A stretch of 64,000 nt of DNA. It comes from Kitasatospora herbaricolor (GTDB lineage: Bacteria > Actinomycetota > Actinomycetes > Streptomycetales > Streptomycetaceae). Under the pieces are notes generated by a model, which worked only from the letters and a program-made list of their open reading frames with translations, did not search any database and was not told the DNA's origin. The stretch covers positions 2,356,001 to 2,420,000 of the forward strand of contig NZ_JAUSVA010000002.1 of assembly GCF_030813695.1 (NCBI RefSeq). The letters run 5' to 3'. Positions 8,329 through 16,771 of the stretch are shown here, piece after piece (the first letter of the stretch is position 1; each line of letters begins with the position of its first letter). A program made the translations under genes and the position numbers.

Positions 8329-8489
8329 GGCGGCCCCCTCGGGTTGTCCGTCACCCGTTGAGTACCCGCCCCACCGCCCGGCCGAACCGGGCGGCACGAG
8401 GGCCGCCCCGCGCCGGCACCCGTCCGGCCGGGCCGGGCGGCCACGTATCGTGAGGGACCTGACCCGGCCCCTCAGGAGGAGAGCAGCAG

Positions 8490-9092
8490 ATGGCGGACCC
8501 CCGGCCGCGCCGCCCGGCGCGCCCCCGCGAGGAGGTGTTCGCCGTCGCCCGGGCCGCGATCGCGGAGCACGGGCTCGCCGGGCTCACCATGGCGGGGCTC
8601 GGCAAGCAGCTCCAGATGAGCGCGGGACACCTGCTCTACTACTTCGGCAGCAAGGACCAGCTGCTGCTGGAGACCCTGCGCTGGAGCGAGGAGCAGCTCG
8701 GCAGCCGGCGCCGCGCCGCGCTGGCCCGTACCGAGGACGACGTCTGGGAGCGCCTCACCGCGTACACCGGGCTGTACCTGCCGGAGGGCCCCGGGGACCC
8801 GCGCTGGGTGCTCTGGGTCGAGGTCTGGGGACGCTCGCCGGCCAGCGCGGAGATCCGCCAGGGCCAGCTGGAGATCGAGGCCCCCTGGCAGGCGGACCTG
8901 GTCGCCCTGATCGAGGAGGGGGCGGCGTCCGGCGTGTTCGCCCCCGGGCCGGCGCACGACCGGGCCGTGCGACTGCGCGCGCTGCTGGACGGCTTCGCCG
9001 TACCGCTGGCGATCGGGCTGCCGGGCGCCCGGCGGGCCGAGGCCCTGGCCCAGACGGCGGCGGGCGCGGCCGCCCTGCTGGGCAGGCGCTGA
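8490..9092 (+). CDS. TetR/AcrR family transcriptional regulator
   Basis: A 200-residue one-component regulator. The N-terminal helix-turn-helix spans about residues 14-60 (EEVFAVARAAIAEHGLAGLT … LLYYFGSKDQLLLETL), typical of TetR DNA-binding domains. The C-terminal ligand domain is unassigned. AGGAGA lies about 9 nt before the ATG. The nearest possible target is the divergent small membrane protein gene, but no clear operator is visible between them. Confidence 0.9.
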   Translation: MADPRPRRPARPREEVFAVARAAIAEHGLAGLTMAGLGKQLQMSAGHLLYYFGSKDQLLLETLRWSEEQLGSRRRAALARTEDDVWERLTAYTGLYLPEGPGDPRWVLWVEVWGRSPASAEIRQGQLEIEAPWQADLVALIEEGAASGVFAPGPAHDRAVRLRALLDGFAVPLAIGLPGARRAEALAQTAAGAAALLGRR

Positions 9093-9097
9093 GCGCA

Positions 9098-9123
9098 CCC
9101 GGCCGCCGGTGCCGGCGGCCGGG
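9098..9123. terminator. Terminator hairpin
   Basis: CCCGGCCGCCGG (9098-9109) pairs perfectly with CCGGCGGCCGGG (9112-9123), 2-nt loop, followed by CTCCCCT. It is placed between convergent genes. Confidence 0.7.
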
Positions 9124-9152
9124 CTCCCCTCGGCCCGCCCGGCGCGCCCCCT

Positions 9153-9200
9153 ACTCCGTCACTCCGTCACTTCGTCACGCCGTCACTCCGTCACTCCGTC
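9153..9200. repeat. 8-bp microsatellite across a stop codon
   Basis: Six direct units of ACTCCGTC (two with one change: ACTTCGTC, ACGCCGTC) fill 9153-9200. The stop codon of the minus-strand PP2C-like gene (9191-9193) lies within units five and six, so gain or loss of an 8-bp unit would alter the C-terminus. Confidence 0.85.
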
Positions 9201-11203
9201 CAGACGGCTGCCGCCGTACGGTCGTCCGCATAGCCCTTCGCCCGGACCTGCACCTGCCGCAGGAAGTCCACCGTGCCGGGCGGGTGCGGGTGGGCCCAGT
9301 GCGAGGCGAGGAAGTGCGCCACGGCCGGCTCCTCCGCGATCGGCCCGGCCAGCCCCGGCGTGCAGAGCAGCAGGATGTCCCCCGGTGTGGCCGGGACCAG
9401 GCGGAACCGGAACGGACGCGGATCGGGCCCGGCCGCCTCGGGGACCGGGGGCCGCCCGTCCGGGTGGTGCAGCAGCCGGGCCGCGTACGCGTCGATCCAG
9501 TGGCCGGAGCGCAGCAGATAGAGCCCGCCCGGGCCGATCCCGAAGGCCGCCCGGTACGAGGCCGCCGGGTCGAGCGAGACCAGCAGGCAGTGCAGCGAAC
9601 CGGGCTGGGCCGGGTCAGGGGCTTCGCCGCCCGCGGCGGGCGCCGTCGGATCCGCGTCCTCCGGCAGGGGGGCGGGGGCCGGACCGGCGACGGCGCGCAG
9701 CGGCGCGGACGCACTGGTGGCCAGGCGCTGGAGCCCGTAGCGGAGCCGGTCCCGGGCACCGTCCCGCAGGTCGGCGGAGAGTTCGGCGCGGCTGCGGCCG
9801 ATCGCGGCCGCCAGTTGACGGCAGGCCTCGGCGGTGGCGGCGGTGACCTCCCCCGCCGGCGGCACCGGCTGCCCGTCCACCCGGCCGAACCCGCCGAGCG
9901 CGGCCAGCAGCAGCCCGTCCGGGCCGTCCCCGAACCGGGTCACCAGCAGCGAGTCCCGGCGCGGCTCACCCCGGTACCGGGCCGAGTCGCCCCGGACGGA
10001 CACCGCCCGCAGCGTCGAAACCCCGTACTGGGCCCCCTCCAACGCCGTGTCGGGGACGATCACCCCCAGGTCCTGCGGATCGGCGGGCGGCACGGCCGTG
10101 GGCTCGGGGCCGTACGTCGGCGGGCGCTCGCCGACGTGCGGCACGGGTGGGTCCGGCTCGGCGAACGCGGCCCGGGCGGACGAACGAGCGGCAACGGGCG
10201 GTACGGGTACGGGGGCGGGGACGGGGACGGGGACGGGGACGGGCTCCGGTACGCGGACGGGTTCAGGATCCGGGTCGGAGGCCGCTTCGGGTTGGAGCTC
10301 CGGTACGCCCACGGGCTCGGGCTCGGGGAGCTCCTCGGGCTCGGGAACGACTTGGACCTCGGACTCGGGCTCGGGTGCGGAGCCGACGGCCTGGTCGGGC
10401 GTCCGGACCGGGGCCGCATCGACCGCCCACGAGGGGGCGGGGAACCGGTGTGTCCCGTCGACCTCGGTGGAAGCGGGCTCCTCGGGTGCCGCGGGAGTCA
10501 CGGGTGCCGCGGGAGTCACGAGTGTCACGGGAGCCGGCTCGGTCCGCAGGACCGGGGCGGCTGGCGGGCCGGGAACCGTGGCCGGCGCCGGAACCGGGCC
10601 GGGGGCCGGCGCAGGACCGGACGCCCGCTGGGCGCCGATCACGCCGACGGCGGTGTCGAACCAGTCGTCGAGGCTGTGGTCCTCCGGCCGGGCGGGCTTC
10701 TCCGCCGGTCGCACCGTCAACTCGTCGGCAGGCGCGTCCGTCGGCCGGGCCGTCGGGGTGTCGGCGAGGGTGCCGGACGGCGTGCCGGCCCGGTCGACGG
10801 ACGGAGTGTCGGCCGGAGTGCCGGCCGGAGTGCCGGCTGGGGTGTCGGCCGGAGTGTCGGCCGGGTTGTCCGTCGGCTTCCCCACCCTGAGCAGTGCCGC
10901 CGCGCCGGGGCCCGCGCCGGCCGTGCCCCCGGCCGGCGCGTCCGCGGGGGCCGCCGGACCGGGCCCACCCGTCGCGGCCGCGGCCGCCGTCGCCGGCTCA
11001 CCCTCCGGAGCCGCCTGCCCCGGCTCCGAGCCGGTGCGCTGGGGCCCGATCATCCCGGCGGCCGTCGCGAACCAGTCGTCCACGCTGCCCTCCCCCGCCA
11101 CGGCGCCCGGGGTGTCCGGGAGGGTGCCCGCCGGCCCCTCGTACACCGCGTCCCACCAGCCGTCCTCCGGCCGGTGCCGCGCGGTTGCGCCCTGGTTGGT
11201 CAT
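9191..11203 (-). CDS. PP2C-like phosphatase domain protein, probably inactive
   Basis: A 670-residue protein started by ATG 11203 with CAGGAG at good spacing. The N-terminal half is low-complexity: two copies of a motif D-D-W-F-x-T-A-x-G-x-I-G-x-Q-R (residues ~42-56 and ~178-192), TP-rich repeats (PADTPAGTPAGTPADTP) and a long Glu/Pro-Val/Pro stretch (EPVPVPVPVPAPVPVPP). The last ~270 residues have a PP2C outline: SVRGDSARYRGEPRRDSLLV, then LLLAALGGFG where active enzymes have the metal-binding ADGVG, then GDILLLCTPGLAGP where they have a C-(S/T)-DG motif, ending ADDRTAAAVW as normal. Two key Asp positions are thus lost, which I read as a pseudophosphatase or binding domain. No kinase is adjacent. 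Confidence 0.7.
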   Translation of the reverse strand: MTNQGATARHRPEDGWWDAVYEGPAGTLPDTPGAVAGEGSVDDWFATAAGMIGPQRTGSEPGQAAPEGEPATAAAAATGGPGPAAPADAPAGGTAGAGPGAAALLRVGKPTDNPADTPADTPAGTPAGTPADTPSVDRAGTPSGTLADTPTARPTDAPADELTVRPAEKPARPEDHSLDDWFDTAVGVIGAQRASGPAPAPGPVPAPATVPGPPAAPVLRTEPAPVTLVTPAAPVTPAAPEEPASTEVDGTHRFPAPSWAVDAAPVRTPDQAVGSAPEPESEVQVVPEPEELPEPEPVGVPELQPEAASDPDPEPVRVPEPVPVPVPVPAPVPVPPVAARSSARAAFAEPDPPVPHVGERPPTYGPEPTAVPPADPQDLGVIVPDTALEGAQYGVSTLRAVSVRGDSARYRGEPRRDSLLVTRFGDGPDGLLLAALGGFGRVDGQPVPPAGEVTAATAEACRQLAAAIGRSRAELSADLRDGARDRLRYGLQRLATSASAPLRAVAGPAPAPLPEDADPTAPAAGGEAPDPAQPGSLHCLLVSLDPAASYRAAFGIGPGGLYLLRSGHWIDAYAARLLHHPDGRPPVPEAAGPDPRPFRFRLVPATPGDILLLCTPGLAGPIAEEPAVAHFLASHWAHPHPPGTVDFLRQVQVRAKGYADDRTAAAVWTE

Positions 11204-11607
11204 CTGGCGGCTCCTGGTCGTGTTGCCGTCCCCCGGCGGGCGCGGGGGCTCTGCCGAGCGGGTCGCAGCCGGCCTCGGGCCGGAGGCTGCGAGGCCCCCC
11301 GGCCGAGAGCCGGTGGGCGTCCCGGACTCGACGTCATTCTCCCCGTGCGAACGGACGGTGTCCGGGTTTCGGGGACAACTCCGCACCGATCGGGGGATGT
11401 CAGGACGAGTGGGCGGAGCGGGTCGGCCGAGGGTCCGGCGCAGCGGCATGGGGGGCGCGCGGGGGGAGCGGGCGGCATCCGAAGCGTCCCGCTGTGCCGG
11501 AGTTGCCCGAGCGGTACCGATTCCGGGGCTGGTCGGACGGGGTGAGCCGGAAAGTGGGGACCCCTGAGGGGCATCGCTTCACTCGTTCGGCTGATTAATA
11601 TGTGCGC
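11204..11607. other. Long divergent promoter gap
   Basis: This 404-bp gap between divergent genes contains no supported gene. It must hold the promoter of the PP2C-like gene. The right end reads GATTAATATGTGCGCATG, an AT-rich patch directly at the start of the next gene, but no well-spaced -35/-10 pair is convincing. Confidence 0.4.
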
Positions 11608-12267
11608 ATGACCGCGTCGGCGCCCAGAGCAGCTCGGCCGGGGAGGGCCGCTGCGGCGGGCCGCCCGGTGGGCGCTCTGTGGTCCCTGCTGCTGGTCGGG
11701 CTGCTGACCATGCTTCCGTGCGCGGGCAACGCCCGGGCCGTGACCACCGAGGCCGGTTCCGTGCTCGCCCCGCTCGTCGGGCCGACCGGTCCCGGCCGCG
11801 GCGAGGCGAACGCCCCCGACGACACGGCCGACGACGACGGAACCCGCAGCAGCACCGGCACGGCCGACCGGGCCGTGGACTCGACACCGGACACCGGACC
11901 GGACACCGCCACGGACACGGCCCGCCGGACGGCGCTCCGCGCCTCCTACGGCGGCCACGGCGGCACCCGCCACGACCGGACCCGCCACGACCAGACCCGG
12001 CAGGACGCCGGCCGCTCCGACGCGGACGGCACGGACCACGCCCTCTGCTCGGCCGTCGACGGCCTCCCGCAGGGCGGCAACGGCTGCTCCCGGCACCCGT
12101 TCTGCGCGCAGGACTCCCAGCTCCCGAACGCTCCCCCGCAGCCCGTACCCGCCGCACTGCCGAGGCTGGTCACCCTCGGCGCCCTGCCGCCGAGCCTGCC
12201 GGTGAGCGCCCCGGCGGCGCACCACCTCGCCCCCGACCTGCACGAACTGCAGATCCAGCGGTCCTGA
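11608..12267 (+). CDS. Secreted or membrane-anchored protein, unknown function
   Basis: A 219-residue product (ATG 11608; GTG 11602 is equally possible). Residues ~24-45 form a signal or membrane segment (ALWSLLLVGLLTMLPCAG). The rest is disordered and rich in Thr/Asp (TPDTGPDTATDTARR), then His/Arg/Asp (GGTRHDRTRHDQTRQD), with a cysteine group (LCSAVDGLPQGGNGCSRHPFCAQ). No Shine-Dalgarno is visible, and the mRNA may be leaderless or nearly so. It precedes DUF3105 and DUF305 genes on the same strand (116-bp gap), which suggests a shared extracytoplasmic role, perhaps metal-related; that is inference only. Confidence 0.6.
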   Translation: MTASAPRAARPGRAAAAGRPVGALWSLLLVGLLTMLPCAGNARAVTTEAGSVLAPLVGPTGPGRGEANAPDDTADDDGTRSSTGTADRAVDSTPDTGPDTATDTARRTALRASYGGHGGTRHDRTRHDQTRQDAGRSDADGTDHALCSAVDGLPQGGNGCSRHPFCAQDSQLPNAPPQPVPAALPRLVTLGALPPSLPVSAPAAHHLAPDLHELQIQRS

Positions 12268-12383
12268 GCGGAACCCACCGCCGGCCCCGCCCGCACTGAC
12301 GGGAGGGCCCGACGGCTCCGCGCCTTCTTCCATCTCTCATGCCGCCGTGCCCAGAGCGCACGGCGGGGACAAGGACATCTCCG

Positions 12384-13067
12384 ATGGGTTCCGCCTCCAA
12401 GCAGTCCAGCAAGTCGAACAAGCCGTCCGGCAAGCAGGCCGGTCTCGACCGCCGCGCCCGGATCGCCGAGCTCCGCGCCGAGGAGCAGCGCCGTGACCGT
12501 CGCAACAAGCTGATCGCCGGCGGCGTCGCGGGCGCGCTGGTGATCGGCGCGATAGCCACCGGTACCTGGATCGTGGTCGACGCCAACAACAAGAAGAACG
12601 CCAAGCGGGCCGCCGCGGAGGCCGCCGCCAACGCCACCATCGACGGCGTGAAGACCTTCGACAACCTGACCCGCAACCACGTCCAGACGAAGGTCACCTA
12701 CGCGCAGACCCCGCCGGTCGGCGGCGACCACAACCCGGTCTGGCTGGACTGCATGGGTCACGTCTACGACCAGCCGGTCGAGAACGAGCGCGCCGTCCAC
12801 TCGCTGGAGCACGGCGCCGTCTGGGTCACCTACAACGCCAAGGCCACCCCCGACGACATCAAGGCGCTGTCCGCGAAGGTGACGGCCACCCCGTACACGC
12901 TGATGAGCCCGTACCCGGACGAGGAGGGCACCATCACCCTCAACGCCTGGGGCACCCAGCTGGTCGTGGACAGCGCCACCGACCCGCGGGTCGGCACCTT
13001 CTTCGACAAGTACGTTCAGGGCAAGCAGACCCAGGAGCCCGGCGCCTCCTGCACGGGCCCGCAGTGA
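12384..13067 (+). CDS. DUF3105 membrane-anchored protein
   Basis: A 227-residue protein. A basic cytoplasmic N-terminus (residues 1-45, Lys/Arg-rich) precedes one membrane helix (NKLIAGGVAGALVIGAIATG) and an outside domain with the DUF3105 signature (GGDHNPVWLDCMGHVYDQP then ERAVHSLEHGAVWVTY), in which His and Cys residues are conserved. Function is unknown; the family often neighbours DUF305 proteins. AAGGAC precedes ATG 12384, while the frame could extend to 12339 without a ribosome site. Its stop overlaps the next start (GTGA), so the two are translationally coupled. Confidence 0.85.
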   Translation: MGSASKQSSKSNKPSGKQAGLDRRARIAELRAEEQRRDRRNKLIAGGVAGALVIGAIATGTWIVVDANNKKNAKRAAAEAAANATIDGVKTFDNLTRNHVQTKVTYAQTPPVGGDHNPVWLDCMGHVYDQPVENERAVHSLEHGAVWVTYNAKATPDDIKALSAKVTATPYTLMSPYPDEEGTITLNAWGTQLVVDSATDPRVGTFFDKYVQGKQTQEPGASCTGPQ

Positions 13068-13795
13068 GCGGGGGCCGCGCGGTGAGCGCACAGGACGCGA
13101 CCGACCCCGAGGACGACGACCACGGCCTGTCCGAGGGCTCTGCGGCGCAGGGCCGCTCCACCGGGCGCCGCAAGCTGTGGTGGCCGGCCGCGCTGGCCGC
13201 CTCGCTGGCGCTCTGCCTGGGCGTGCCGGCCCTGGTCGCGAGCGGGACCAGCGCCTCCGGAACGGTGTCGGCGACCCCGGCCTCGGACTCGCCGGAGGCC
13301 GGCTTCGCCCGCGACATGGCCGTCCACCACCAGCAGGCGGTCGACCTGTCCTTCATCGTCCGCGACCGCACCGCCAACGTCCCGGTGCGCAACCTGGCGT
13401 TCGACATCATCAACACCCAGGCCAACCAGCGGGGCATGATGACGGGCTGGCTCGACCAGTGGGGGCTGACGCAGTCTTCGCAGGCCAAGCCGATGGCCTG
13501 GATGAAGATGGACCACGCCTACCAGCCGCACGACGGCTCGCTGATGCCGGGCATGGCCACCAACACCCAGCTCGACAAGCTGCGCGGGCTCAGCGGCAGG
13601 GACGCCGAGATCTGGTACCTGCAGCTGATGCTGGAGCACCACAGGGGCGGCGTGGCGATGGCCCAGGGGTACGTCGACGTGGCGGTGAACGAGTCCGAGA
13701 AGCGGCTCGCGCAGTCGATGGTGGTCGGGCAGACCTCCGAGATCCAGCTGATCACGGACATGCTCGCGGAGCGCGGCGCCAAGCCGCTCTCCTGA
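13064..13795 (+). CDS. DUF305 membrane-anchored protein
   Basis: A 243-residue protein with one N-terminal membrane segment (LWWPAALAASLALCLGVPAL) and a DUF305 four-helix domain outside, recognised by FARDMAVHHQQAVDLS and YLQLMLEHHRGGVAMA; the paired HH motifs suggest metal binding in this ferritin-like fold. The start GTG overlaps the DUF3105 stop codon by four bases. DUF305 proteins often sit near copper-handling genes, but none is seen here. Together with the two preceding genes it forms a small exported-protein operon. Confidence 0.88.
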   Translation: MSGGRAVSAQDATDPEDDDHGLSEGSAAQGRSTGRRKLWWPAALAASLALCLGVPALVASGTSASGTVSATPASDSPEAGFARDMAVHHQQAVDLSFIVRDRTANVPVRNLAFDIINTQANQRGMMTGWLDQWGLTQSSQAKPMAWMKMDHAYQPHDGSLMPGMATNTQLDKLRGLSGRDAEIWYLQLMLEHHRGGVAMAQGYVDVAVNESEKRLAQSMVVGQTSEIQLITDMLAERGAKPLS

Positions 13796-13854
13796 GCCGG
13801 CCCGGCCTTCCCGGCGGGCACGTCACCGGGGTGCGGTGGACAGGGCCGACGGCC

Positions 13855-15378
13855 CTACGTCCGGCGCACCCCGGCGTCGTGCCCTCCGAGGGCCACCGCC
13901 ACGCCGGCGAGGGCCACCAGGGCGGCCAGCACCGCCCGCCCGCCGGTCGCCGGCCCGGCCAGGTGCACGCCGAGGACGGGCAGCGCCGTTCCGAAGGCCG
14001 TCCCCAGGCTGCGGACCATGTTGACCATGCCGCCGCCCACCGCCGAGCACTCGGCCGGGACGGCCCGCATCACCATCGCGTTGTTGGCCGGCAGCAGCAG
14101 GCCCAGCCCGAACCCCACCACCGGCAGCGCCGACGCCGCGGAGCCCACGCCCGTCGGCAGCACCGCCAGCAGTGCCAGGCCGGCCCCCGCCGTACCGGCC
14201 CCCCAGCGGCAGCGCGCGGCGTCCGCCCGCAGCGCGGGCAGCAACCGGCCACCGGTCGCCGCGGCGACGGCGAAGGCGGCGGGCAGCAAGGTGATCACCA
14301 GCCCGGCCCGGGCGATCGGCACACCCGCCGCGACCAGCGTCATCGGGCCCAGCACCAGCGGGCAGAACAGCAGCAGGTAGCCGAGCAGGGCGACCACCAG
14401 TCCGGACCGCACGCCCGGGGTGTTGACCAGTCCGGGGGCGATGATCGGCCGCTCGGCCCGCTGCTCCTGCCGGGCCAGCGCCACGGCCAGGCCCGCCGCC
14501 GTGAGCAGCAGGACCGGCGGCGCCCAGCCCGGCAGCGGGAGCCCCGAGACGGCCGACAGGGCGAGCAGCAGCGCGCCCGAGGCGCCGGCCAGGAGCAGCA
14601 GCCCCGCCAGGTCGAAGCCGCCCCGGCGGACCGGCCCGACGGCGGCCCACCGCCCGCCGCGGGCCTGGCTCCGGCCGGGCTCCGGCGCCGGTCCGGCGGC
14701 CGGCGGGCGCCCGTCGGGGTGGGTCCGGGGCAGCAGGAACCAGCCCGCCACGATGCCGAGCAGACCGATCGGTACGTTGATCCAGAAGGCCCAGCGCCAG
14801 GAGGCGTGCTGCACCAGCAGGCCGCCCAGGGTCGGACCGAGCGCGAGCCCCAGCCCCTGGGCGGCGGCCTGGATGCCCAGCGCGCCGCGCATCGCCGGCC
14901 CGGGGACGCCCCGGGCCACCAGCGCCACGCTGTTGGCCTGCATCATCGCGCCGCCGACCGCCTGGACGGCACGGCATCCCACCAGGAGCCAGAGGCCGCC
15001 GGCCAGCCCCGCCCCGAGCGAGGCCGCGGCGAACACCGCGAACCCCCAGAGGTACATGGTCTTGCGGCCGACCAGGTCGGAGAGCCGGCCGACCGGCGCC
15101 AGCAGCGCCACCAGGACGAGCAGGTAGGCCAGCGCCACCCACTCGACGGTGGCGAGGTCCGCGTGGAAGTGCTGTTCGAGAGCCGGGAACACCAGCGCGG
15201 TGATGCTGGCGGTCAGCTGTCCGAGGAAGGCGCCGAGGCAGACCGTGCCGACGGCGAGCCAGTGCGCGTACCGCCAGCCGGCCACCCCGCGCGGCCTGGG
15301 ATGCTCGGTGAACAGCCGGCTGCCGAGCAGCCGGCCCCCGAGCGACGGCGGCCGGACTGCCGGGTGTTCGGTGGTCAT
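13855..15378 (-). CDS. MFS drug-efflux-type transporter (DHA2-like)
   Basis: A 507-residue membrane protein of the major facilitator superfamily, probably 14 helices. Recognisable elements are LGAFLGQLTASITALVFPAL in helix 1, the loop motif GRLSDLVGRKTMYLWG, and QAVGGAMMQANSVALVA with ALGPTLGGLL of motif C. The start is ATG 15378. Such proteins export drugs or metabolites by proton antiport. It is divergent from a MarR regulator 137 bp away, a typical repressor/efflux pair; the substrate is unknown. It converges with the DUF305 gene. Confidence 0.88.
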   Translation of the reverse strand: MTTEHPAVRPPSLGGRLLGSRLFTEHPRPRGVAGWRYAHWLAVGTVCLGAFLGQLTASITALVFPALEQHFHADLATVEWVALAYLLVLVALLAPVGRLSDLVGRKTMYLWGFAVFAAASLGAGLAGGLWLLVGCRAVQAVGGAMMQANSVALVARGVPGPAMRGALGIQAAAQGLGLALGPTLGGLLVQHASWRWAFWINVPIGLLGIVAGWFLLPRTHPDGRPPAAGPAPEPGRSQARGGRWAAVGPVRRGGFDLAGLLLLAGASGALLLALSAVSGLPLPGWAPPVLLLTAAGLAVALARQEQRAERPIIAPGLVNTPGVRSGLVVALLGYLLLFCPLVLGPMTLVAAGVPIARAGLVITLLPAAFAVAAATGGRLLPALRADAARCRWGAGTAGAGLALLAVLPTGVGSAASALPVVGFGLGLLLPANNAMVMRAVPAECSAVGGGMVNMVRSLGTAFGTALPVLGVHLAGPATGGRAVLAALVALAGVAVALGGHDAGVRRT

Positions 15379-15449
15379 GAGACGAATATATATCGGATGC
15401 AGATGTACTCGGTGAGCGAGCCTCTCCCTGACGGATACGCTCTGCCGCC

Positions 15450-15508
15450 GATCCGTTCCGCTCCGGATCTGCTCGTCCCCCGAGCCCTCGCAGGCGAGGG
15501 GATACGCT
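15450..15508. promoter_or_regulatory. Candidate MarR operators and promoter
   Basis: Between the MFS and MarR genes lie an inverted repeat GATCCG-N8-CGGATC (15450-15469) and a tight palindrome CCCTCGC-AG-GCGAGGG (15485-15500). GGATACGCT occurs twice, about 66 bp apart (around 15433 and 15500). The second copy may be a -10 element, which would make the marR mRNA leaderless, in line with its lack of a Shine-Dalgarno sequence. Binding is inferred. Confidence 0.45.
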
Positions 15509-15515
15509 GTCCGCC

Positions 15516-16184
15516 ATGCCGTCACAGTCCACCCCCGATCCGACCGGCCCCGACACCCCGGACGGCGCCCCCGCGCCAACCGCGTCCTCCGCCCCGGCCG
15601 GGACGGACACGCGGCACGAGGCGCCGGCCGGGGCGGAGGCAGAAGCGCCGGGCGGGGCACCGGACGGCAGCCCCGACGGCGCCCCTGGGCACCGCGGGTC
15701 CTCGCCCGCGGTCGAGCACGCCCGGCTGCTGACCGACGTGGTGACCCGGCTGCGCCGCGCCCTGCGCAGCAGCATCCGCACCGACTACCCCTGGGAGTCG
15801 CTGCCGATGGCGCAGATCGAACTCCTGCAGACCCTGGCCGCCGCCCCGCTGCGGGTCGGCGAGCTGGCGGCCCGCCAGCGCTTGGCCCCGAACACCGTCA
15901 GCGGCCTGGTCAGCAAGCTGCTGGACGCCGGGTTCGTCGACCGCCAGCCCGATCCCGGCGACCGCCGCACCGCCCGGATCGCCCTCACCGACGACGGCCA
16001 CCGGCAGTTGGCGGACTGGCAGCACGCCCACGAGCGCCGGATCGCCGACGCCCTCGGCAGCCTGACCTCCGCCGACCGGGACGCGGTGATGGCCGCGCTC
16101 CCCGGCCTGGAGTCCCTCGCCAGGGCGCTCGCCGGCCCCGCCCCCGACGAGCGCCCGGCCCGGCCGACCGCAGGCGACCGCTGA
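15516..16184 (+). CDS. MarR family transcriptional regulator
   Basis: A 222-residue regulator. The first ~65 residues are a low-complexity Pro/Ala/Gly-rich tail; the winged helix follows (MAQIELLQTLAAAPLRVGELAARQRLAPNTVSGLVSKLLDAGFV … DPGDRRTARIALTDDG), the DPxDRR wing being typical of MarR. The ATG at 15516 has no clear ribosome site, so a later start or a leaderless message is possible. It probably represses the divergent MFS pump in response to a small aromatic ligand. Confidence 0.88.
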   Translation: MPSQSTPDPTGPDTPDGAPAPTASSAPAGTDTRHEAPAGAEAEAPGGAPDGSPDGAPGHRGSSPAVEHARLLTDVVTRLRRALRSSIRTDYPWESLPMAQIELLQTLAAAPLRVGELAARQRLAPNTVSGLVSKLLDAGFVDRQPDPGDRRTARIALTDDGHRQLADWQHAHERRIADALGSLTSADRDAVMAALPGLESLARALAGPAPDERPARPTAGDR

Positions 16185-16444
16185 TCACCGGCCCGGCGGC
16201 GCTCCCGTTCCGGCCCCGTGACGGCGCCGGAACGGCGGGCCGGACGCCCGGACGAGCGGGATTCCGGCCGAGTTCGCGCGCGGCACGGTCGAGCGCGAAG
16301 GGGAGCCCGGAGCGGCCTGGCCCGCCGAACCGCCCGGGACCGTCACGGAGCCGACGGAGCGCTGGGAGTGCGTACCGGACGGCGAGCCGCCCACGGGGGC
16401 GTCGGGCCGGTCGTCCCGGTGCGGGGACGGTCCGTGGGGCCGCC

Positions 16445-16771
16445 GTGCCGAAGGTGTCCTTCCGGTACCCCGGCAACGTCCACGCACCGGACGCGCTCGC
16501 GGCGTGGGGCGGGCGCGGCGCCGTCCTGCTGCACGCGCGCGACGACCCGCGCTTCGCCAGGCTGCTCGAACGGATCCGGGCCTCGACCCTGGCGGCGGTC
16601 GAGGACACCGGCCGGGTGGCGGCCGTCGCGGGGCGAGTCTGCCACCGCCTTGCCGTCCCGGCACCGCCCGGGCTGCCCCGCCCGGCCGGTCAGTCCGCGC
16701 CGGATCCGCTGCCCCACACCGGGCGCAGCCGCTCCCCGGCCTCGGCGGCCTGGCGCAGACCCGCCCGGTAG
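16445..16771 (+). CDS. Doubtful hypothetical ORF
   Basis: A GTG-started frame of 108 codons (VPKVSFRYPGNVHAPDALAAW … DPRFARLLERIRASTLAAV) has GC-rich third positions for its first ~65 codons and GTGGGGCC before the start. It then becomes Pro/Arg-rich and overlaps the convergent patatin gene by 82 bp. No family is recognised. It may be a small real gene, a remnant, or chance. The rest of the 16185-16689 gap shows nothing else. Confidence 0.25.
   Translation: MPKVSFRYPGNVHAPDALAAWGGRGAVLLHARDDPRFARLLERIRASTLAAVEDTGRVAAVAGRVCHRLAVPAPPGLPRPAGQSAPDPLPHTGRSRSPASAAWRRPAR

Noticed and set aside
8318..11545. A plus-strand open frame of over 1000 codons across the TetR and PP2C-like genes
   Set aside because: Arg/Gly-rich composition without domains; it crosses a convergent terminator and a real TetR gene in another frame.
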